Source: Thiomicrorhabdus sp. ZW0627
GTDB lineage: Bacteria; Pseudomonadota; Gammaproteobacteria; Thiomicrospirales; Thiomicrospiraceae
Length of the DNA stretch: 64,000 nt
Assembly: GCF_029767005.1 (NCBI RefSeq)
Contig: NZ_JARUQR010000001.1
Coordinates: forward strand, 243,028 to 307,027
Direction of reading: 5' to 3'
Shown here piece after piece: positions 1 to 9,267 of this stretch. Each line of letters starts with the position of its first letter. Position 1 is the stretch's first letter. Both the position numbers and the translations under genes were made by a program. The notes below the pieces were generated by a model, which was given only the letters and a program-made list of their open reading frames with translations, ran no database searches and was not told the DNA's origin.

Positions 1-4
1 ATAG

Positions 5-80
5 TGGCGTCCCGTAGGGGAGTCGAACCCCTGTTACAGCCGTGAAAGGGCCGTGTCCTAGGCCTCTAGACGAACGGGAC
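5..80 (-). tRNA. tRNA-Glu (UUC), copy 2
   Basis: The reverse complement folds as a 76-nt cloverleaf with encoded CCA. The acceptor arms GTCCCGT and ACGGGAC pair, the T-arm reads GGGGTTCGACTCCCC, and the anticodon loop contains TTC, giving glutamate. It is the last tRNA seen in a minus-strand cluster (Ala, Glu, Gly, Glu), which may continue beyond the left edge. Its sequence, with four flanking bases, is identical to the copy at 243-318. Confidence 0.97.
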
Positions 81-163
81 AGATTGTTTGTCAGTATTTC
101 AGCTGACAGTCGGCTGAATTCAGTAACGCTGGCCTAATAGCTTGAATTCAACCCACTTAAAAA

Positions 164-238
164 TGGAGCGGGAAACGAGGATCGAACTCGCGACCCCAAC
201 CTTGGCAAGGTTGTGCTCTACCGCTGAGCTATTCCCGC
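164..238 (-). tRNA. tRNA-Gly (GCC)
   Basis: The reverse complement gives a 75-nt tRNA with acceptor GCGGGAA, a D-arm AGCTCAGCGGTAGAGC, an anticodon loop containing GCC, a T-arm with GTTCGATCC, and encoded CCA. It lies between the two identical tRNA-Glu genes and is probably processed from the same precursor. Confidence 0.97.
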
Positions 239-242
239 ATAG

Positions 243-318
243 TGGCGTCCCGTAGGGGAGTCGAACCCCTGTTACAGCCGTGAAAGGGCCGTGTCCTAGG
301 CCTCTAGACGAACGGGAC
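243..318 (-). tRNA. tRNA-Glu (UUC), copy 1
   Basis: Identical in sequence to the tRNA-Glu at 5-80, with acceptor GTCCCGT, anticodon TTC and encoded CCA. Only four bases separate it from tRNA-Gly, so the two are surely co-transcribed. Confidence 0.97.
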
Positions 319-419
319 GCATTGTAAAACTGATTCTTAATTTCTTAAAAATCCAAACCGAAATGCCTTTCAGTTTTTAGTTCAAGTTACAGCTTTAAGC
401 TATATGAACTATATCAACT

Positions 420-495
420 TGGTGGAGCTAAGCGGGATCGAACCGCTGACCTCAACACTGCCAGTGTTGCGCTCTCCCAGCTGAGCTATAGCCCC
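420..495 (-). tRNA. tRNA-Ala (GGC)
   Basis: The reverse complement folds as a 76-nt tRNA with acceptor GGGGCTA/TAGCTCC. This stem contains the G3:U70 wobble pair that is the identity element of alanine tRNAs. The anticodon loop carries GGC and CCA is encoded. It is the first gene of the cluster and follows directly on the promoter at 514-541. Confidence 0.97.
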
Positions 496-513
496 TCGAG
501 CTGATGGGTGCGT

Positions 514-541
514 ATTATATAGATATGGCGGGAACCGTCAA
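514..541 (-). promoter_or_regulatory. sigma70 promoter of the tRNA operon
   Basis: On the minus strand TTGACG (536-541) and a perfect TATAAT (514-519) are separated by 16 bp, about 19 bp upstream of tRNA-Ala. The discriminator after the -10 box reads ACGCACCC. It is GC-rich, as at stable-RNA promoters subject to stringent control through ppGpp and DksA; a dksA gene lies at 21465. Confidence 0.85.
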
Positions 542-697
542 GCATTTATTTAAAAAATGTGACACTTTTTTCCCAAATATTCTGAAAGGAAGTTAAGTGC
601 TTGATTTTTGAATCGAGAAGCTAACGTAAGCCGTTATTCTTCACGATTATCGCGACGGTTTGAAGGCGTTTTTTTTATTGTAAAAATGGAGAGAAAA

Positions 698-724
698 TAA
701 AAAAGGGACCGTTCAGTCCCTTTT
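698..724 (-). terminator. rho-independent terminator of gltX
   Basis: AAAAGGGAC and GTCCCTTTT pair around a six-base loop. Read on the minus strand the stem is followed by TTTTTTATTTT. It lies about 60 bp after the gltX stop codon and separates gltX from the tRNA operon. A shorter T-run on the other side may let it also work on the plus strand. Confidence 0.8.
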
Positions 725-784
725 CATTTGGCGCAATCGCAATGGATGGAATGATTCCTTCCATTCTCCCTGAACCGTTTTCCC

Positions 785-2197
785 TTATTGGGCTTCTTTT
801 CGATTCTCTATGAATTCAAGTGCAAGATGGATTCGTTCGATGCATCGTGATTTACCGATCAGTTGAGCGGTAGCATCAATTGCAGGTGACTGCCCTCCTC
901 CTGTAACGGCAACACGCAAAGGCATTCCAATCTTGCCCATACCGATTTCAAGCTCTTCGGTGGTGGCGTGAATGGCTGCGTGAATGGCTTCAGCCTGCCA
1001 TTCGTCGATTTGTTCAAGTTTGCCTAGTAGAACTCTAAGAGGTTCTTCGGCAACCGGACGCAAGTGTTTTTTAGCTGCACCCTCTTCAAACGTTTCAAAA
1101 TCGTTGTAGAAGTAAGTGGCTGCTTGTGCCATTTCAACAAAAGTCTTCGCTCGGTCTCGCAGTAGGTCTGCCACTTCTGCCAGATCCGGCCCTTGGGACA
1201 GGTCGCAACCGTGTTGCGTCATGAACGGTGCAAGATGTTTCGCAAGGTGTTCAGCCTTAGCCATCTTGATGTGCTGTTCGTTGACCCAGGTCAGCTTTTC
1301 AGTGTTGAAAGTGGATGGAGAGCTGTTGACGGAATCCAAATCGAAGAATTCGACCATCTGGTCGATGGTGAAAACTTCCTGGTCGCCGTAAGACCAGCCC
1401 AGGCGAACCAGATAATTCAACAATGCTTCAGGCAGGAAGCCCTGCTCTTTGTATTGTAGAACGCTGACCGCCCCGTGGCGTTTTGATAAACGACTGCCGT
1501 CTTCGCCTAGAACCATTGGAATGTGTGCGAACTTAGGCACTTCGGCACCGATTGCCTTGTACAGGTTGATCTGGCGTGGCGTGTTGTTTAGATGGTCATC
1601 ACCGCGGATGACGTGAGAAACGCCCATGTCCCAGTCATCGACAACAACGGTTAGATTATAGGTCGGCGTGCCGTCCGAACGGGCGATGATAAGGTCATCT
1701 AGCTCTTTGTTACCGATGACCACTTTGCCTTTGACCATGTCGTCGATGATGACTTCACCGTCAATTGGGTTTTTGAAACGGATGACCGGCTCGACACCTT
1801 CCGGCGGCTCACCGGTGAAATCACGGTAACGACCGTCGTAACGTGGCTTCTCTCCGGCTGCTTTTTGTGCTTCTCGCATGATGTCCAGTTCTTCTGGAGT
1901 CGCGTAGCAATAATAGGCCAGACCTTTTTCGAACAGTTGGTCGATCACTTCTTTGTAGCGTTCGAAACGGTGAGTTTGATAGAAAGGCCCCTGGTCGTAG
2001 TCCAGACCTAGCCAGCTCATACCTTCAAGGATGGCATTGACTGATTCTTCCGTGGAGCGTTCCAAGTCGGTGTCTTCAATCCTTAGGATGAATTCACCGC
2101 CAAGTTTTTTGGCGTATAACCATGAAAATAGGGCTGTTCTTACCCCACCAATATGTAAATAGCCCGTTGGGCTAGGTGCAAATCGAGTACGAATCAC
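785..2197 (-). CDS. gltX: glutamate--tRNA ligase
   Basis: Class I aminoacyl-tRNA synthetase that charges tRNA-Glu in the cytoplasm. The Rossmann fold carries a HIGH-type motif (HIGG near residue 15) and a KMSKS-type motif (RLSKRHG near residue 240); the 470-residue length is normal. The start is GTG, preceded by AAGGAAC five bases upstream. The zinc ribbon of the E. coli enzyme (CxC...CxH) is not kept: the region reads YCYAT and GRYRD, leaving one of four ligands. It lies just upstream, on the same strand, of an operon with two tRNA-Glu genes, but its own terminator separates them. Confidence 0.97.
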   Translation of the reverse strand: MIRTRFAPSPTGYLHIGGVRTALFSWLYAKKLGGEFILRIEDTDLERSTEESVNAILEGMSWLGLDYDQGPFYQTHRFERYKEVIDQLFEKGLAYYCYATPEELDIMREAQKAAGEKPRYDGRYRDFTGEPPEGVEPVIRFKNPIDGEVIIDDMVKGKVVIGNKELDDLIIARSDGTPTYNLTVVVDDWDMGVSHVIRGDDHLNNTPRQINLYKAIGAEVPKFAHIPMVLGEDGSRLSKRHGAVSVLQYKEQGFLPEALLNYLVRLGWSYGDQEVFTIDQMVEFFDLDSVNSSPSTFNTEKLTWVNEQHIKMAKAEHLAKHLAPFMTQHGCDLSQGPDLAEVADLLRDRAKTFVEMAQAATYFYNDFETFEEGAAKKHLRPVAEEPLRVLLGKLEQIDEWQAEAIHAAIHATTEELEIGMGKIGMPLRVAVTGGGQSPAIDATAQLIGKSRCIERIHLALEFIENRKEAQ

Positions 2198-2258
2198 AAA
2201 AAGTTCCTTAAAGGTGTCTCAAAATAAAGGCCTATTATAAACGCTCGGTCGTTAAATC

Positions 2259-3272
2259 TCACGACTTGATGATGTGCTTTAGCAATAGACCGGATAATAA
2301 AGTAATGAAAAGTGTAACAAGAAAGAAAATTACGATGCTGGCGAAAGAGAGCACCGGACTATTAAGTATTTGCGCCATATACTGTGTGGCAAAACCGAAC
2401 GCGGCCAACGGGTAGACGTACGCCCACCCTGTTGTGGTCAAACCGCAGCTTATAAAATGCTTGGCGGACACCATCAATAAGATAAACATGAAGATCGCGA
2501 AACTGTATAGCATCCAGGTTAGCATCGGTAGTTCGTTTTCTTGTGGTAAAGAGTGTGCCAGATCAGGATGGATCAATAGAAGCGAAGCGATGGTTGCTAA
2601 GGATGGGGGCGCTAAAAAAATAAAAAGGCTTGGTCTCAAGGCAGGTTCAAGGCTGGGCTCGAAAAACAGTCGATAAAATTGACTGACAGCGAAACTGAAC
2701 CAAATCAACAGGCCTGCTGAAAAGTAGAACCACAATAATTCGTTCCAAACCGGCCAGGCTGCAAGTTGTTCGGCGTCAAACAGGGTCAGACCGGAAATGA
2801 CGACGACGAAGTTTCCGGACAAGAGGATGAACCAAGTTGGTTTGTGGTCTTGAATTGGAACGCTCGGTTCGAAAATCCAGCGATTGATCAATAATCCATT
2901 GAGAAAAGTATGAAATAGAACCACTAGGAAATAGACGGTGTACAACCAGGCCTGCTGGGTTTCGGAAAGCGTGAAGGTTTCGTACAGGGTGACGATTCCC
3001 AAAATCAGGGACAGTGTAATTGACGGGAACAGTGAGATTTGAAAAGTATTTAGCCACTCGGCCTTGAGTTTGTGGCGGCTTGGTGTAAAGAACCCGAATA
3101 GATAGCCCCCCCCGACGATGGCTAGAGCTAGCCAACCATACCAGAGTAACCAATCAACATAGAAAATATGAGTGTCGAACATCGTTTCGAGATGACGGCC
3201 GTTAAGGACGCTCCCCAATAACCCCATGGGAATACCAAAAAAGATGACGGAGGGTGAAAAACGAAAATTCAT
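2259..3272 (-). CDS. TDT/SLAC1-family anion channel or transporter (paralogue 1)
   Basis: Integral membrane protein of about 337 residues with roughly ten hydrophobic segments, of the TDT family (TehA, Mae1, SLAC1). The conserved stretch RPSLFIFLAPPS near residue 220 corresponds to the PTLFI.IAPPA block of the two other copies in this window. Family members conduct anions or dicarboxylates; some in autotrophic sulfur oxidisers have been linked to inorganic carbon uptake, but the substrate cannot be read from sequence. An ATG at 3272 with GTGAG upstream is preferred to a GTG nine bases earlier. It is divergent from paralogue 2 and is the most diverged of the three. Confidence 0.85.
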   Translation of the reverse strand: MNFRFSPSVIFFGIPMGLLGSVLNGRHLETMFDTHIFYVDWLLWYGWLALAIVGGGYLFGFFTPSRHKLKAEWLNTFQISLFPSITLSLILGIVTLYETFTLSETQQAWLYTVYFLVVLFHTFLNGLLINRWIFEPSVPIQDHKPTWFILLSGNFVVVISGLTLFDAEQLAAWPVWNELLWFYFSAGLLIWFSFAVSQFYRLFFEPSLEPALRPSLFIFLAPPSLATIASLLLIHPDLAHSLPQENELPMLTWMLYSFAIFMFILLMVSAKHFISCGLTTTGWAYVYPLAAFGFATQYMAQILNSPVLSFASIVIFFLVTLFITLLSGLLLKHIIKS

Positions 3273-3385
3273 CAATCTCACTTCATATAGAGGTTAATTT
3301 GAAATACGGCCACATGAGTTATAAATAGGCCTTGTACGATACGGATTATATTGAGATTATAAGTCTTGTCTTATACGGTTCAATC

Positions 3386-3391
3386 TATAAT
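3386..3391 (+). promoter_or_regulatory. probable -10 element for the 3462 TDT gene
   Basis: A perfect TATAAT lies 70 bp upstream of the ATG at 3462 in the divergent intergenic region. The nearest -35-like hexamer, TTGTCT at 3366-3371, is only 14 bp away, so the promoter is imperfect or activator dependent. A short repeat ACGGTTCARTC occurs at about 3374 and 3434 and could be a binding site. Confidence 0.4.
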
Positions 3392-3461
3392 AACCTTAAA
3401 TACAACGTATAATTCATCTTCAATTAAATTCATAACGGTTCAGTCAGCGATAGCTTTGAGT

Positions 3462-4478
3462 ATGTTTCAGAAATTAATCTCACAATCGGCAGGAATTCCT
3501 ATTAGCTTATTTAGTGTTGCTGTTGGATATTTGGGCCTGGCGTTGGGGTATGAAACCTTGTTGCAAGCGATTGGATTCGTTTGGCCGTTGGCCGACGTGA
3601 TTTTTTGGATTGGATCCAGTGTGTTTTGGATTGGATTTTTTCTGTTTGCCGGGATTGCTATTGTCTATTTCCTGAAATTGTTATTCCACTTCAAGTTGTG
3701 TGCGAACGAGCTTAAAAACGCTTCCGAGGGAAATTTTTTCTCCAGTATCAGTATCAGCGTTATTCTACTGGGATTAATGTTGTATTCTCTGTCCCCTGCT
3801 TTATCCATGATGTTGACTGTGATTGGATCCATCTTACAGTTTTTGATTGCAATTTATATCGTGAGCAGCTGGATTTACCAGGAACATTGGCAAGTGAGCG
3901 ATCTGAATCCGGCGTGGTTTTTACCGATTGTCGGCCTTTTATTGATCCCGTTAGGTCTACCTAAAACGTTTCCGGTTGAATTGGGCTGGTTCTTTTTAAG
4001 TATCGGTTTGACCTTTTGGTTGATTATGTTCAGTTTGATCTTGTATCGCCTGTTTTTTCACCCACCCCTGGCCTCTTATCTGGAGCCGACTTTGTTTATA
4101 CTCATTGCGCCTCCAGCGCTTGGATTCATCGCTTATATGACACTGACCAATCAGGCGGGAGTTTTTGAGGTGGATTTGGTCGCACGAATTCTGTTTTATA
4201 CCAGCCTGTTTTTAAGTTTCTTGCTATTGAGTCAGTCGTTTCGATTTAGCAAAATCCCCTTCAGTTTGGCATCCTGGTCAGGCGTATTTCCGTTGACGGT
4301 GATGGCAATAGCAAGCCTGATTATGTATCAGAGCCTTCGATTGCCGCTATACAGTTACCTGGGGGTAGCTTTACTGGCGGCTTTGTCACTGACTGTTTTA
4401 TATTTCACTGTCAGAACCTTTATCGCCCTTAAAAACGGGCACCTTCTTATTTTGAGTAGAGAGCCAGAAATTGAGTAG
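3462..4478 (+). CDS. TDT/SLAC1-family anion channel or transporter (paralogue 2)
   Basis: About 338 residues with ten predicted membrane segments and the family block HPPL...PTLFILIAPPA. It is clearly closer to the copy at 26991 (shared NPAWF.PIVG and FHPPL motifs) than to the divergent neighbour at 2259. The ATG at 3462 is chosen because it aligns with the start of the 26991 copy; an upstream TTG at 3366 would lie inside the probable promoter. No strong ribosome binding site is visible. Likely an anion or inorganic carbon channel; substrate unknown. It runs straight into the M61 peptidase gene. Confidence 0.83.
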   Translation: MFQKLISQSAGIPISLFSVAVGYLGLALGYETLLQAIGFVWPLADVIFWIGSSVFWIGFFLFAGIAIVYFLKLLFHFKLCANELKNASEGNFFSSISISVILLGLMLYSLSPALSMMLTVIGSILQFLIAIYIVSSWIYQEHWQVSDLNPAWFLPIVGLLLIPLGLPKTFPVELGWFFLSIGLTFWLIMFSLILYRLFFHPPLASYLEPTLFILIAPPALGFIAYMTLTNQAGVFEVDLVARILFYTSLFLSFLLLSQSFRFSKIPFSLASWSGVFPLTVMAIASLIMYQSLRLPLYSYLGVALLAALSLTVLYFTVRTFIALKNGHLLILSREPEIE

Positions 4479-4485
4479 TAACGTT

Positions 4486-6324
4486 ATGAGTCATACCAAC
4501 CACCCTTCCGCTATCGAATATACGATTACACCAGCAGATCCAAACGGTCACCAGTTTGAGGTGAGCGTGACTATACAGAAGCCTACTCAGCCAGTTCAGA
4601 CGGTTTCATTACCGAACTGGATTCCTGGAAGTTACCTGATTCGCGACTTCTCAAAACACTTGATCGGTTTGAAAGGTAAAACCGCTCATGGCGAGAGTGT
4701 CGACTTGGTGGCGGTGGATACATCGACCTGGCAATTCGACAGTGATGGAGAACCTGTTACTTTGAGTTACCGGGTCTATGCCTGGGATTTATCCGTGCGG
4801 GGGGCACACTTTGACCAGACTCACGCTTTCTTCAACGGCACCTCGGTTTTTCTGGCGGTAGACGGTCAGCGCGATCAGCTTTGCCGTATGAAGGTCGTTG
4901 CGACTGATTTTTGTCTAGCAAACGGCTGGAAAGTCGCTTGTGGTATGCCGTCCGTTGAAATCGATGAGTTTGGATTCGGTATTTATTATGCGGATGATTA
5001 CAGTTCTTTGATCGACTATCCGGTTGAAATGGGAGACTTCGTCGATATCCATTTCGAAGCCTGTGGAATACCGCACAGAATGGTGCTAACCGGCGTATTT
5101 GAGTGTGATGAAGAACGTTTGAAAAAGGATCTGATTAAGATATGCGAAACTGAAATTCGCATGTTTGGTGAACCCGCGCCGATGGAAAACTATTTGTTTC
5201 AGGTGATGGTGACTGGCAGTGATTACGGCGGGTTGGAGCATCGTAATTCGACCGCTCTGATGTGTAGTCGGGATGATTTGCCCTATCCTGGCATGAAGGA
5301 AGCAACCGAAGGTTATTTGCAATTTCTTGAGTTGTGCAGCCACGAATATTTCCACCTGTGGAATGTAAAACGCATCCAGCCTAAGGTTTATCAGCTGTCC
5401 GATCTGAAAGAGCCAGCGTTTACAAATCAATTGTGGTGGTTTGAAGGTGTCACCTCTTATTATGATGCATTGATCTTACTGAGAGCCGGAATCATCGATC
5501 AGAAGAAATATCTGCAGTTGCTTGCCGAGCAGATGACCCGTGTATACAGAATGCCAGGGCGTTTTGAACAGTCAGTGGCTGAATCAAGCTGGCTGACCTG
5601 GACAAAATTCTATCAACAGGATGAAAATGCGCCGAATGCGATCATCAGCTATTACACCAAAGGCAGCCTGATTGCCTTAGGGTTGGATTTGTGGATTCGC
5701 CAGAGAACCAGAAACGAAAAGTCGTTAGACGATGTTTTGTTACATCTTTGGGAGTTTTACGGCAGTACAGGAACCGGTTTGGAGGAGTATCAGATCGAAG
5801 CCATCTGCTCTCAAGTCACGGGATTGGAGCTGGATGAATTTTTCAAGCGTTACCTATACGGAACCGAAGACTTGCCTTTTAATGAACTTTTCAAAGCCGA
5901 AAACATCGAATTCAGTTTGCGCAGTGCTGCTGGTTTGGCGGATAAAGGTGGAGAGGAAAGTGCCCCGTTGATGGCGACTCATTTGGGGGCGAACCTGGTT
6001 GATACGGAGCATCAGACAGTCAAGATTACGCATGTCTGGAATGGACAGGCAGCCTATGACGCCGGCCTTGCTGCCGGAGACGAGATTGTTTCCCTTAACC
6101 GTTTGAAAACGACTTCCAGTGCATCGATTGAAAAACGCTTGAAACGTTTGGATTCTGATTTGGAAATGCCTGTATGGGAGTGTCACTATTTTCGTCGGGA
6201 TGAATTAAGACAGACCGAAATCAAACTGGCTGCTGCCCCCGAGGATCGTGTGCAGCTTATTATGCAAGGTGACGTGGAATCGAAATGGCTGTCAATGCAA
6301 GTTTCATTGGAGGGCGCGATTTGA
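4486..6324 (+). CDS. M61-family (glycyl) aminopeptidase with PDZ domain
   Basis: Zinc metallopeptidase of about 612 residues. An N-terminal beta domain is followed by the gluzincin core with HEYFH (His286, Glu287, His290) and a likely third zinc ligand in WWFEG (Glu320). A C-terminal PDZ-like domain follows around residues 500-590 (GQAAYDAGLAAGDEI). M61 enzymes remove N-terminal glycine or alanine from peptides. No signal peptide is seen, so it is probably cytoplasmic. A TTG at 4471 overlapping the TDT stop codon is an alternative start. Its stop codon overlaps the slyX start as TGATG, indicating translational coupling. Confidence 0.9.
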   Translation: MSHTNHPSAIEYTITPADPNGHQFEVSVTIQKPTQPVQTVSLPNWIPGSYLIRDFSKHLIGLKGKTAHGESVDLVAVDTSTWQFDSDGEPVTLSYRVYAWDLSVRGAHFDQTHAFFNGTSVFLAVDGQRDQLCRMKVVATDFCLANGWKVACGMPSVEIDEFGFGIYYADDYSSLIDYPVEMGDFVDIHFEACGIPHRMVLTGVFECDEERLKKDLIKICETEIRMFGEPAPMENYLFQVMVTGSDYGGLEHRNSTALMCSRDDLPYPGMKEATEGYLQFLELCSHEYFHLWNVKRIQPKVYQLSDLKEPAFTNQLWWFEGVTSYYDALILLRAGIIDQKKYLQLLAEQMTRVYRMPGRFEQSVAESSWLTWTKFYQQDENAPNAIISYYTKGSLIALGLDLWIRQRTRNEKSLDDVLLHLWEFYGSTGTGLEEYQIEAICSQVTGLELDEFFKRYLYGTEDLPFNELFKAENIEFSLRSAAGLADKGGEESAPLMATHLGANLVDTEHQTVKITHVWNGQAAYDAGLAAGDEIVSLNRLKTTSSASIEKRLKRLDSDLEMPVWECHYFRRDELRQTEIKLAAAPEDRVQLIMQGDVESKWLSMQVSLEGAI

Positions 6325-6548
6325 TGAGTTCGGATATGCAAGAATTACAAGACAAGCTACATTCCATAGAGATGACCCAGGCCTTTCAGGATGATGTGAT
6401 TGAGGCACTACAGAATACCGTGGCCAAACAGCATCAGGAGATTCAGACGTTGCAGACGCAATTGCGTTTGTTGTCCGAATATTTGAAAACGTTGCGTGAG
6501 GAAACAATTAAGGATCCTAACCAGGAAGTTCCCCCTCCGCATTATTGA
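6324..6548 (+). CDS. slyX: SlyX-like coiled-coil protein
   Basis: A 74-residue protein, almost entirely one coiled coil, ending in a PPPHY tail typical of SlyX. Its role is not established. The start is fixed by GGAGGGCG about eight bases upstream and by the TGATG overlap with the peptidase stop codon. It ends two bases from the convergent rnhA stop, with no terminator between them. Confidence 0.88.
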   Translation: MSSDMQELQDKLHSIEMTQAFQDDVIEALQNTVAKQHQEIQTLQTQLRLLSEYLKTLREETIKDPNQEVPPPHY

Positions 6549-6549
6549 T

Positions 6550-7056
6550 CTAGCTGTGCAAACCTTGGATCGCTTCTCTGGCGAGCTGGTCGGCGACCAG
6601 GTTTCCTGCTACCTTGCTGTGCCCTTTTACCCATTTTACGTTGACCTTGAGCGCCAGAGTCAGGCTTTCAAACCGTTCCCAAAGCGACCGGGATTCGACC
6701 GGGCGCCCCGATTTATGTACCCAGTTTTGCTGGCGGTATTGTCGGATTTTATAATCCAACCCTTCAATCAGTATCTTTGAGTCGGTGAAAAGTTGAATGA
6801 TCAGGTCATTGAGTGGAAAGTTCTGGATCTCTTCCAAAGCGTGAACGGCCGCTTTAAGCTCCATTTCCAGGCTGGAAGTATTTCGCTGGGAACCTGAAAA
6901 TCTTAATTGTCGGTTGTCTGGTGCGATGATCACGATTCCCCATCCCCCAACGTCCTTTTTTTCGACGTAGCCGCCATCTGTGTAGATGTTGAGGCAGTTT
7001 GAGCATGAGGCCGTAGGCTGGTCTTTTGAAGTTTCTACTTTTGATAATAAGGTCAT
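6550..7056 (-). CDS. rnhA: ribonuclease HI
   Basis: Degrades the RNA strand of RNA:DNA hybrids. The four carboxylates of the RNase H fold are visible: YTDGG (Asp27), SLEMELKAA, FTDSK and the late GN.VADQLAR motif, along with VKWVKGHS. At 168 residues it is slightly longer than the E. coli enzyme because of a 20-residue N-terminal tail with two cysteines. ATG at 7056 is chosen over a TTG at 7074; neither has a strong ribosome binding site. Convergent with slyX. Confidence 0.93.
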   Translation of the reverse strand: MTLLSKVETSKDQPTASCSNCLNIYTDGGYVEKKDVGGWGIVIIAPDNRQLRFSGSQRNTSSLEMELKAAVHALEEIQNFPLNDLIIQLFTDSKILIEGLDYKIRQYRQQNWVHKSGRPVESRSLWERFESLTLALKVNVKWVKGHSKVAGNLVADQLAREAIQGLHS

Positions 7057-7145
7057 GTGAACAATTCTAATCAAATCACTAAGGAAATCAAATGAATGGA
7101 TTCGCTTTCTTGCATTGATACTGTGTGTTCTAATACTGCGTATAT

Positions 7146-7571
7146 ATGGAAGCTTATCTTAGTCTTTTTGCGATTTCATTTTTGGCTGCCACTTTGATCC
7201 CGGCGGCATCCGAAGTGTTCTTGTCCAGTTTGTTAGCTCTGGATTATGACCCTTTCCTTTTATGGTTTAGCGCGACGCTTGGAAACAGTTTAGGGTCGGT
7301 CGTAAATTACCTGTTGGGTCGATATTTTTTGCATTATCAGGACCGAAAGTGGTTCCCGTTTACAGTCGAGAATTTACACCGTAGTCAGAAGTGGTTTCAG
7401 CGTTATGGTGTCTGGTCACTGCTTTTTTCTTGGGCTCCGGTTTTTGGTGACTTGTTAACTTTTATTGCTGGGGTAATGCGGGTGAACTTGATTGTTTTTA
7501 CACTTTTGGTCGTGATTGGTAAAGGGATACGTTACGCGGTTTTATTAGGGGCATTTTACTGGCTGACTTGA
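7146..7571 (+). CDS. YqaA-family (DedA/VTT-like) inner membrane protein
   Basis: A 141-residue membrane protein with about four hydrophobic segments. It has the family features: an N-terminal re-entrant stretch LIPAASEVFLSSLL, the GNSLGSVVNYLLGR motif, and a late FIAGVMRV segment. Relatives are linked to lipid scrambling or membrane homeostasis, but no activity can be assigned here. It stands alone between rnhA and the 7662 gene. A second member of this superfamily lies at 34723. Confidence 0.85.
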   Translation: MEAYLSLFAISFLAATLIPAASEVFLSSLLALDYDPFLLWFSATLGNSLGSVVNYLLGRYFLHYQDRKWFPFTVENLHRSQKWFQRYGVWSLLFSWAPVFGDLLTFIAGVMRVNLIVFTLLVVIGKGIRYAVLLGAFYWLT

Positions 7572-7661
7572 ATTAAATCACTCGAACATGTTCAAAGTGG
7601 TATAAAGTGTGTTACGTATTTAGTATCATTGAATTAATAAAATAGTAGCTAGAATGAGATT

Positions 7662-8282
7662 ATGAAAAAACTTATCCTCTTAGCCATTCTGGGATATTTT
7701 GCGTGGGATTACTTCCAACCGCTTCCAGCAGTTCATCTTCCACCGGGTGAAGAGGCTTATGACGACCCGGTTCAGCGGAATTTGGGTTATCCGGAGACGT
7801 TTAATTTCAAAAATCATGAAATCACTGCTGTGGCCGATTTTCAAATTGAGGCCAAGGTTCTGCATCAAGAGCATTATTATCTTGATAGAGCATCCAAAAT
7901 CTCACCTATGGACTTTGTTTTAGGATGGAAGTTGATGTCCGATCAGGGGATAGTGGATCAATTTACATTCAGTCAGAGTGTTCGCTGGCATTCATGGTAC
8001 AGCAAGTTACCCCCCGTTTCTAAGTACCATATCATTAACGAAACTGCGAACGTGCATTTGATTCCTTCCAACGAGCAGATTGCCCAGAAACTTAAGGAAG
8101 TCCGTACTGGAGAGATTATTCGTTTGGCGGGTAAGTTGGTTAATGTCCAAGGTAAAGACGGATGGTTCTGGAAAACCTCCATGGTTCGGAGTGATCAAGG
8201 TGAAGGTTCAAGTGAGATCCTCTGGGTTGAAGAGGTTGAAGTCACTAAAACCGAAGAAAAGAAAGAGGCTGATGCAGCTTAG
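7662..8282 (+). CDS. conserved protein with N-terminal membrane anchor, function unknown
   Basis: 206 residues starting MKKLILLAILGYFAW, an uncleaved signal anchor or signal peptide. It is followed by a soluble domain rich in aromatic residues (SQSVRWHSWYSKLPP, KDGWFWKTSM) and an acidic/lysine-rich tail. The region TGEIIRLAGKLVNVQGKDGW looks like a small beta-barrel, but I cannot name the family. It is probably periplasmic. Upstream spacing suggests its own promoter, and rluB faces it. Confidence 0.75.
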   Translation: MKKLILLAILGYFAWDYFQPLPAVHLPPGEEAYDDPVQRNLGYPETFNFKNHEITAVADFQIEAKVLHQEHYYLDRASKISPMDFVLGWKLMSDQGIVDQFTFSQSVRWHSWYSKLPPVSKYHIINETANVHLIPSNEQIAQKLKEVRTGEIIRLAGKLVNVQGKDGWFWKTSMVRSDQGEGSSEILWVEEVEVTKTEEKKEADAA

Positions 8283-8356
8283 TTCCGTAGCACCAATATG
8301 AGTGCGTGGAGCTTCTTTTTACATTTAAAGCCCCCTCTTTCAGTCTTCTGGCTTAT

Positions 8357-9238
8357 TTAAAACTTACTTAGATCGTGAATTGTCCGTTTCTTGCCACTTA
8401 GTGCTCTTTGGCCTGAGCGTGAGTTCTTGACGAATCTTTTTTTGTCTACGTTGTTTGTTTGTCTCATGTCAGGACGAGCCTCTTCCGGCAAGTCAACGCT
8501 CTTCAGAAGTTGGTTGATCTGTTTCCAAGTCAAGGCTTGGGTTTTTCCTTTTCTCAGGTTTCTAGGTAGTCTGAATTCACCATAGCGGACGCGTTGCAGG
8601 CGGCTGACTTGTACCCCTTGTGATTCCCACATACGTCGCACTTCCCTGTTTCGCCCTTCTTTAATGGTAACCCGGAACCAGTTATTCATCGACTCTTCAT
8701 CTGTCTTAAAGCGACTGATCTGTTCAAATTTTGCAGGTCCGTCTTCCAGTACGATTCCTTTTTTCAATTGGTTGACAACGGAGTCTTCGACTTCACCGAA
8801 AATTCGCACCAAATATTCACGTTCCACTTCGAAAGATGGGTGGGCTAAACGGTTAGCCAATTCGCCGTTGTTGGTCAGAATCAACAGGCCACTGGTGTTC
8901 AAGTCCAAACGACCGATACTGATCCAGCGACCGTTGTGGATACGTGGTAGCTGAGTAAAGATGGTTTCACGCCCCTTTTCATCGCTTCGCGTGCACAGGC
9001 GTCCTTCCGGTTTGTTGTACAGGATAACCTGAGTCGGCTGTTTGACCAGGCGACTCGATTTTACCGGCTGGTTGTTTACCTGAATCCGGTCTGTTTCCGT
9101 CGCCCGGTCACCCAGCTGAGCGACTCGGCCATTAAGTTTTACTTTACCTTGGGCAATCAGGGCTTCGACAGCGCGTCTGGAACCGTAACCGGCTCGTGCC
9201 AAAATTTTCTGTAATTTTTCATCTGTTTGCTGGTTCAT
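8357..9238 (-). CDS. rluB: 23S rRNA pseudouridine(2605) synthase RluB
   Basis: RsuA/RluB-family enzyme. An N-terminal S4 RNA-binding domain (KILARAGYGSRRAVEALI) is followed by the catalytic domain with the active-site Asp in GRLDLNTSGLLILTNNG. The C-terminal extension is basic. An ATG at 9238 fits family length (about 293 residues) better than an upstream TTG. It is last in the minus-strand group rnm-yciO-M50-rluB, the order seen around yciO and rluB in other gammaproteobacteria. Confidence 0.93.
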   Translation of the reverse strand: MNQQTDEKLQKILARAGYGSRRAVEALIAQGKVKLNGRVAQLGDRATETDRIQVNNQPVKSSRLVKQPTQVILYNKPEGRLCTRSDEKGRETIFTQLPRIHNGRWISIGRLDLNTSGLLILTNNGELANRLAHPSFEVEREYLVRIFGEVEDSVVNQLKKGIVLEDGPAKFEQISRFKTDEESMNNWFRVTIKEGRNREVRRMWESQGVQVSRLQRVRYGEFRLPRNLRKGKTQALTWKQINQLLKSVDLPEEARPDMRQTNNVDKKRFVKNSRSGQRALSGKKRTIHDLSKF

Positions 9239-9267
9239 AACAAGACTCTGTATGTGCAAAGAAAGGC

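Noticed and set aside
785..2197. Open frames on the opposite strand inside gltX, ligA, thrC, eno, pyrG and bamA
   Set aside because: They overlap well-supported genes completely, lack ribosome binding sites and have no recognisable motifs.
2259..3272. Tellurite resistance determinant (TehA)
   Set aside because: The fold name alone does not support it; there is no tehB nearby and TDT proteins are general anion channels.
3366..3461. N-terminal extension of the 3462 TDT protein from a TTG codon at 3366
   Set aside because: The extension lies over a TATAAT element, lacks a ribosome binding site and does not align with the paralogue at 26991.
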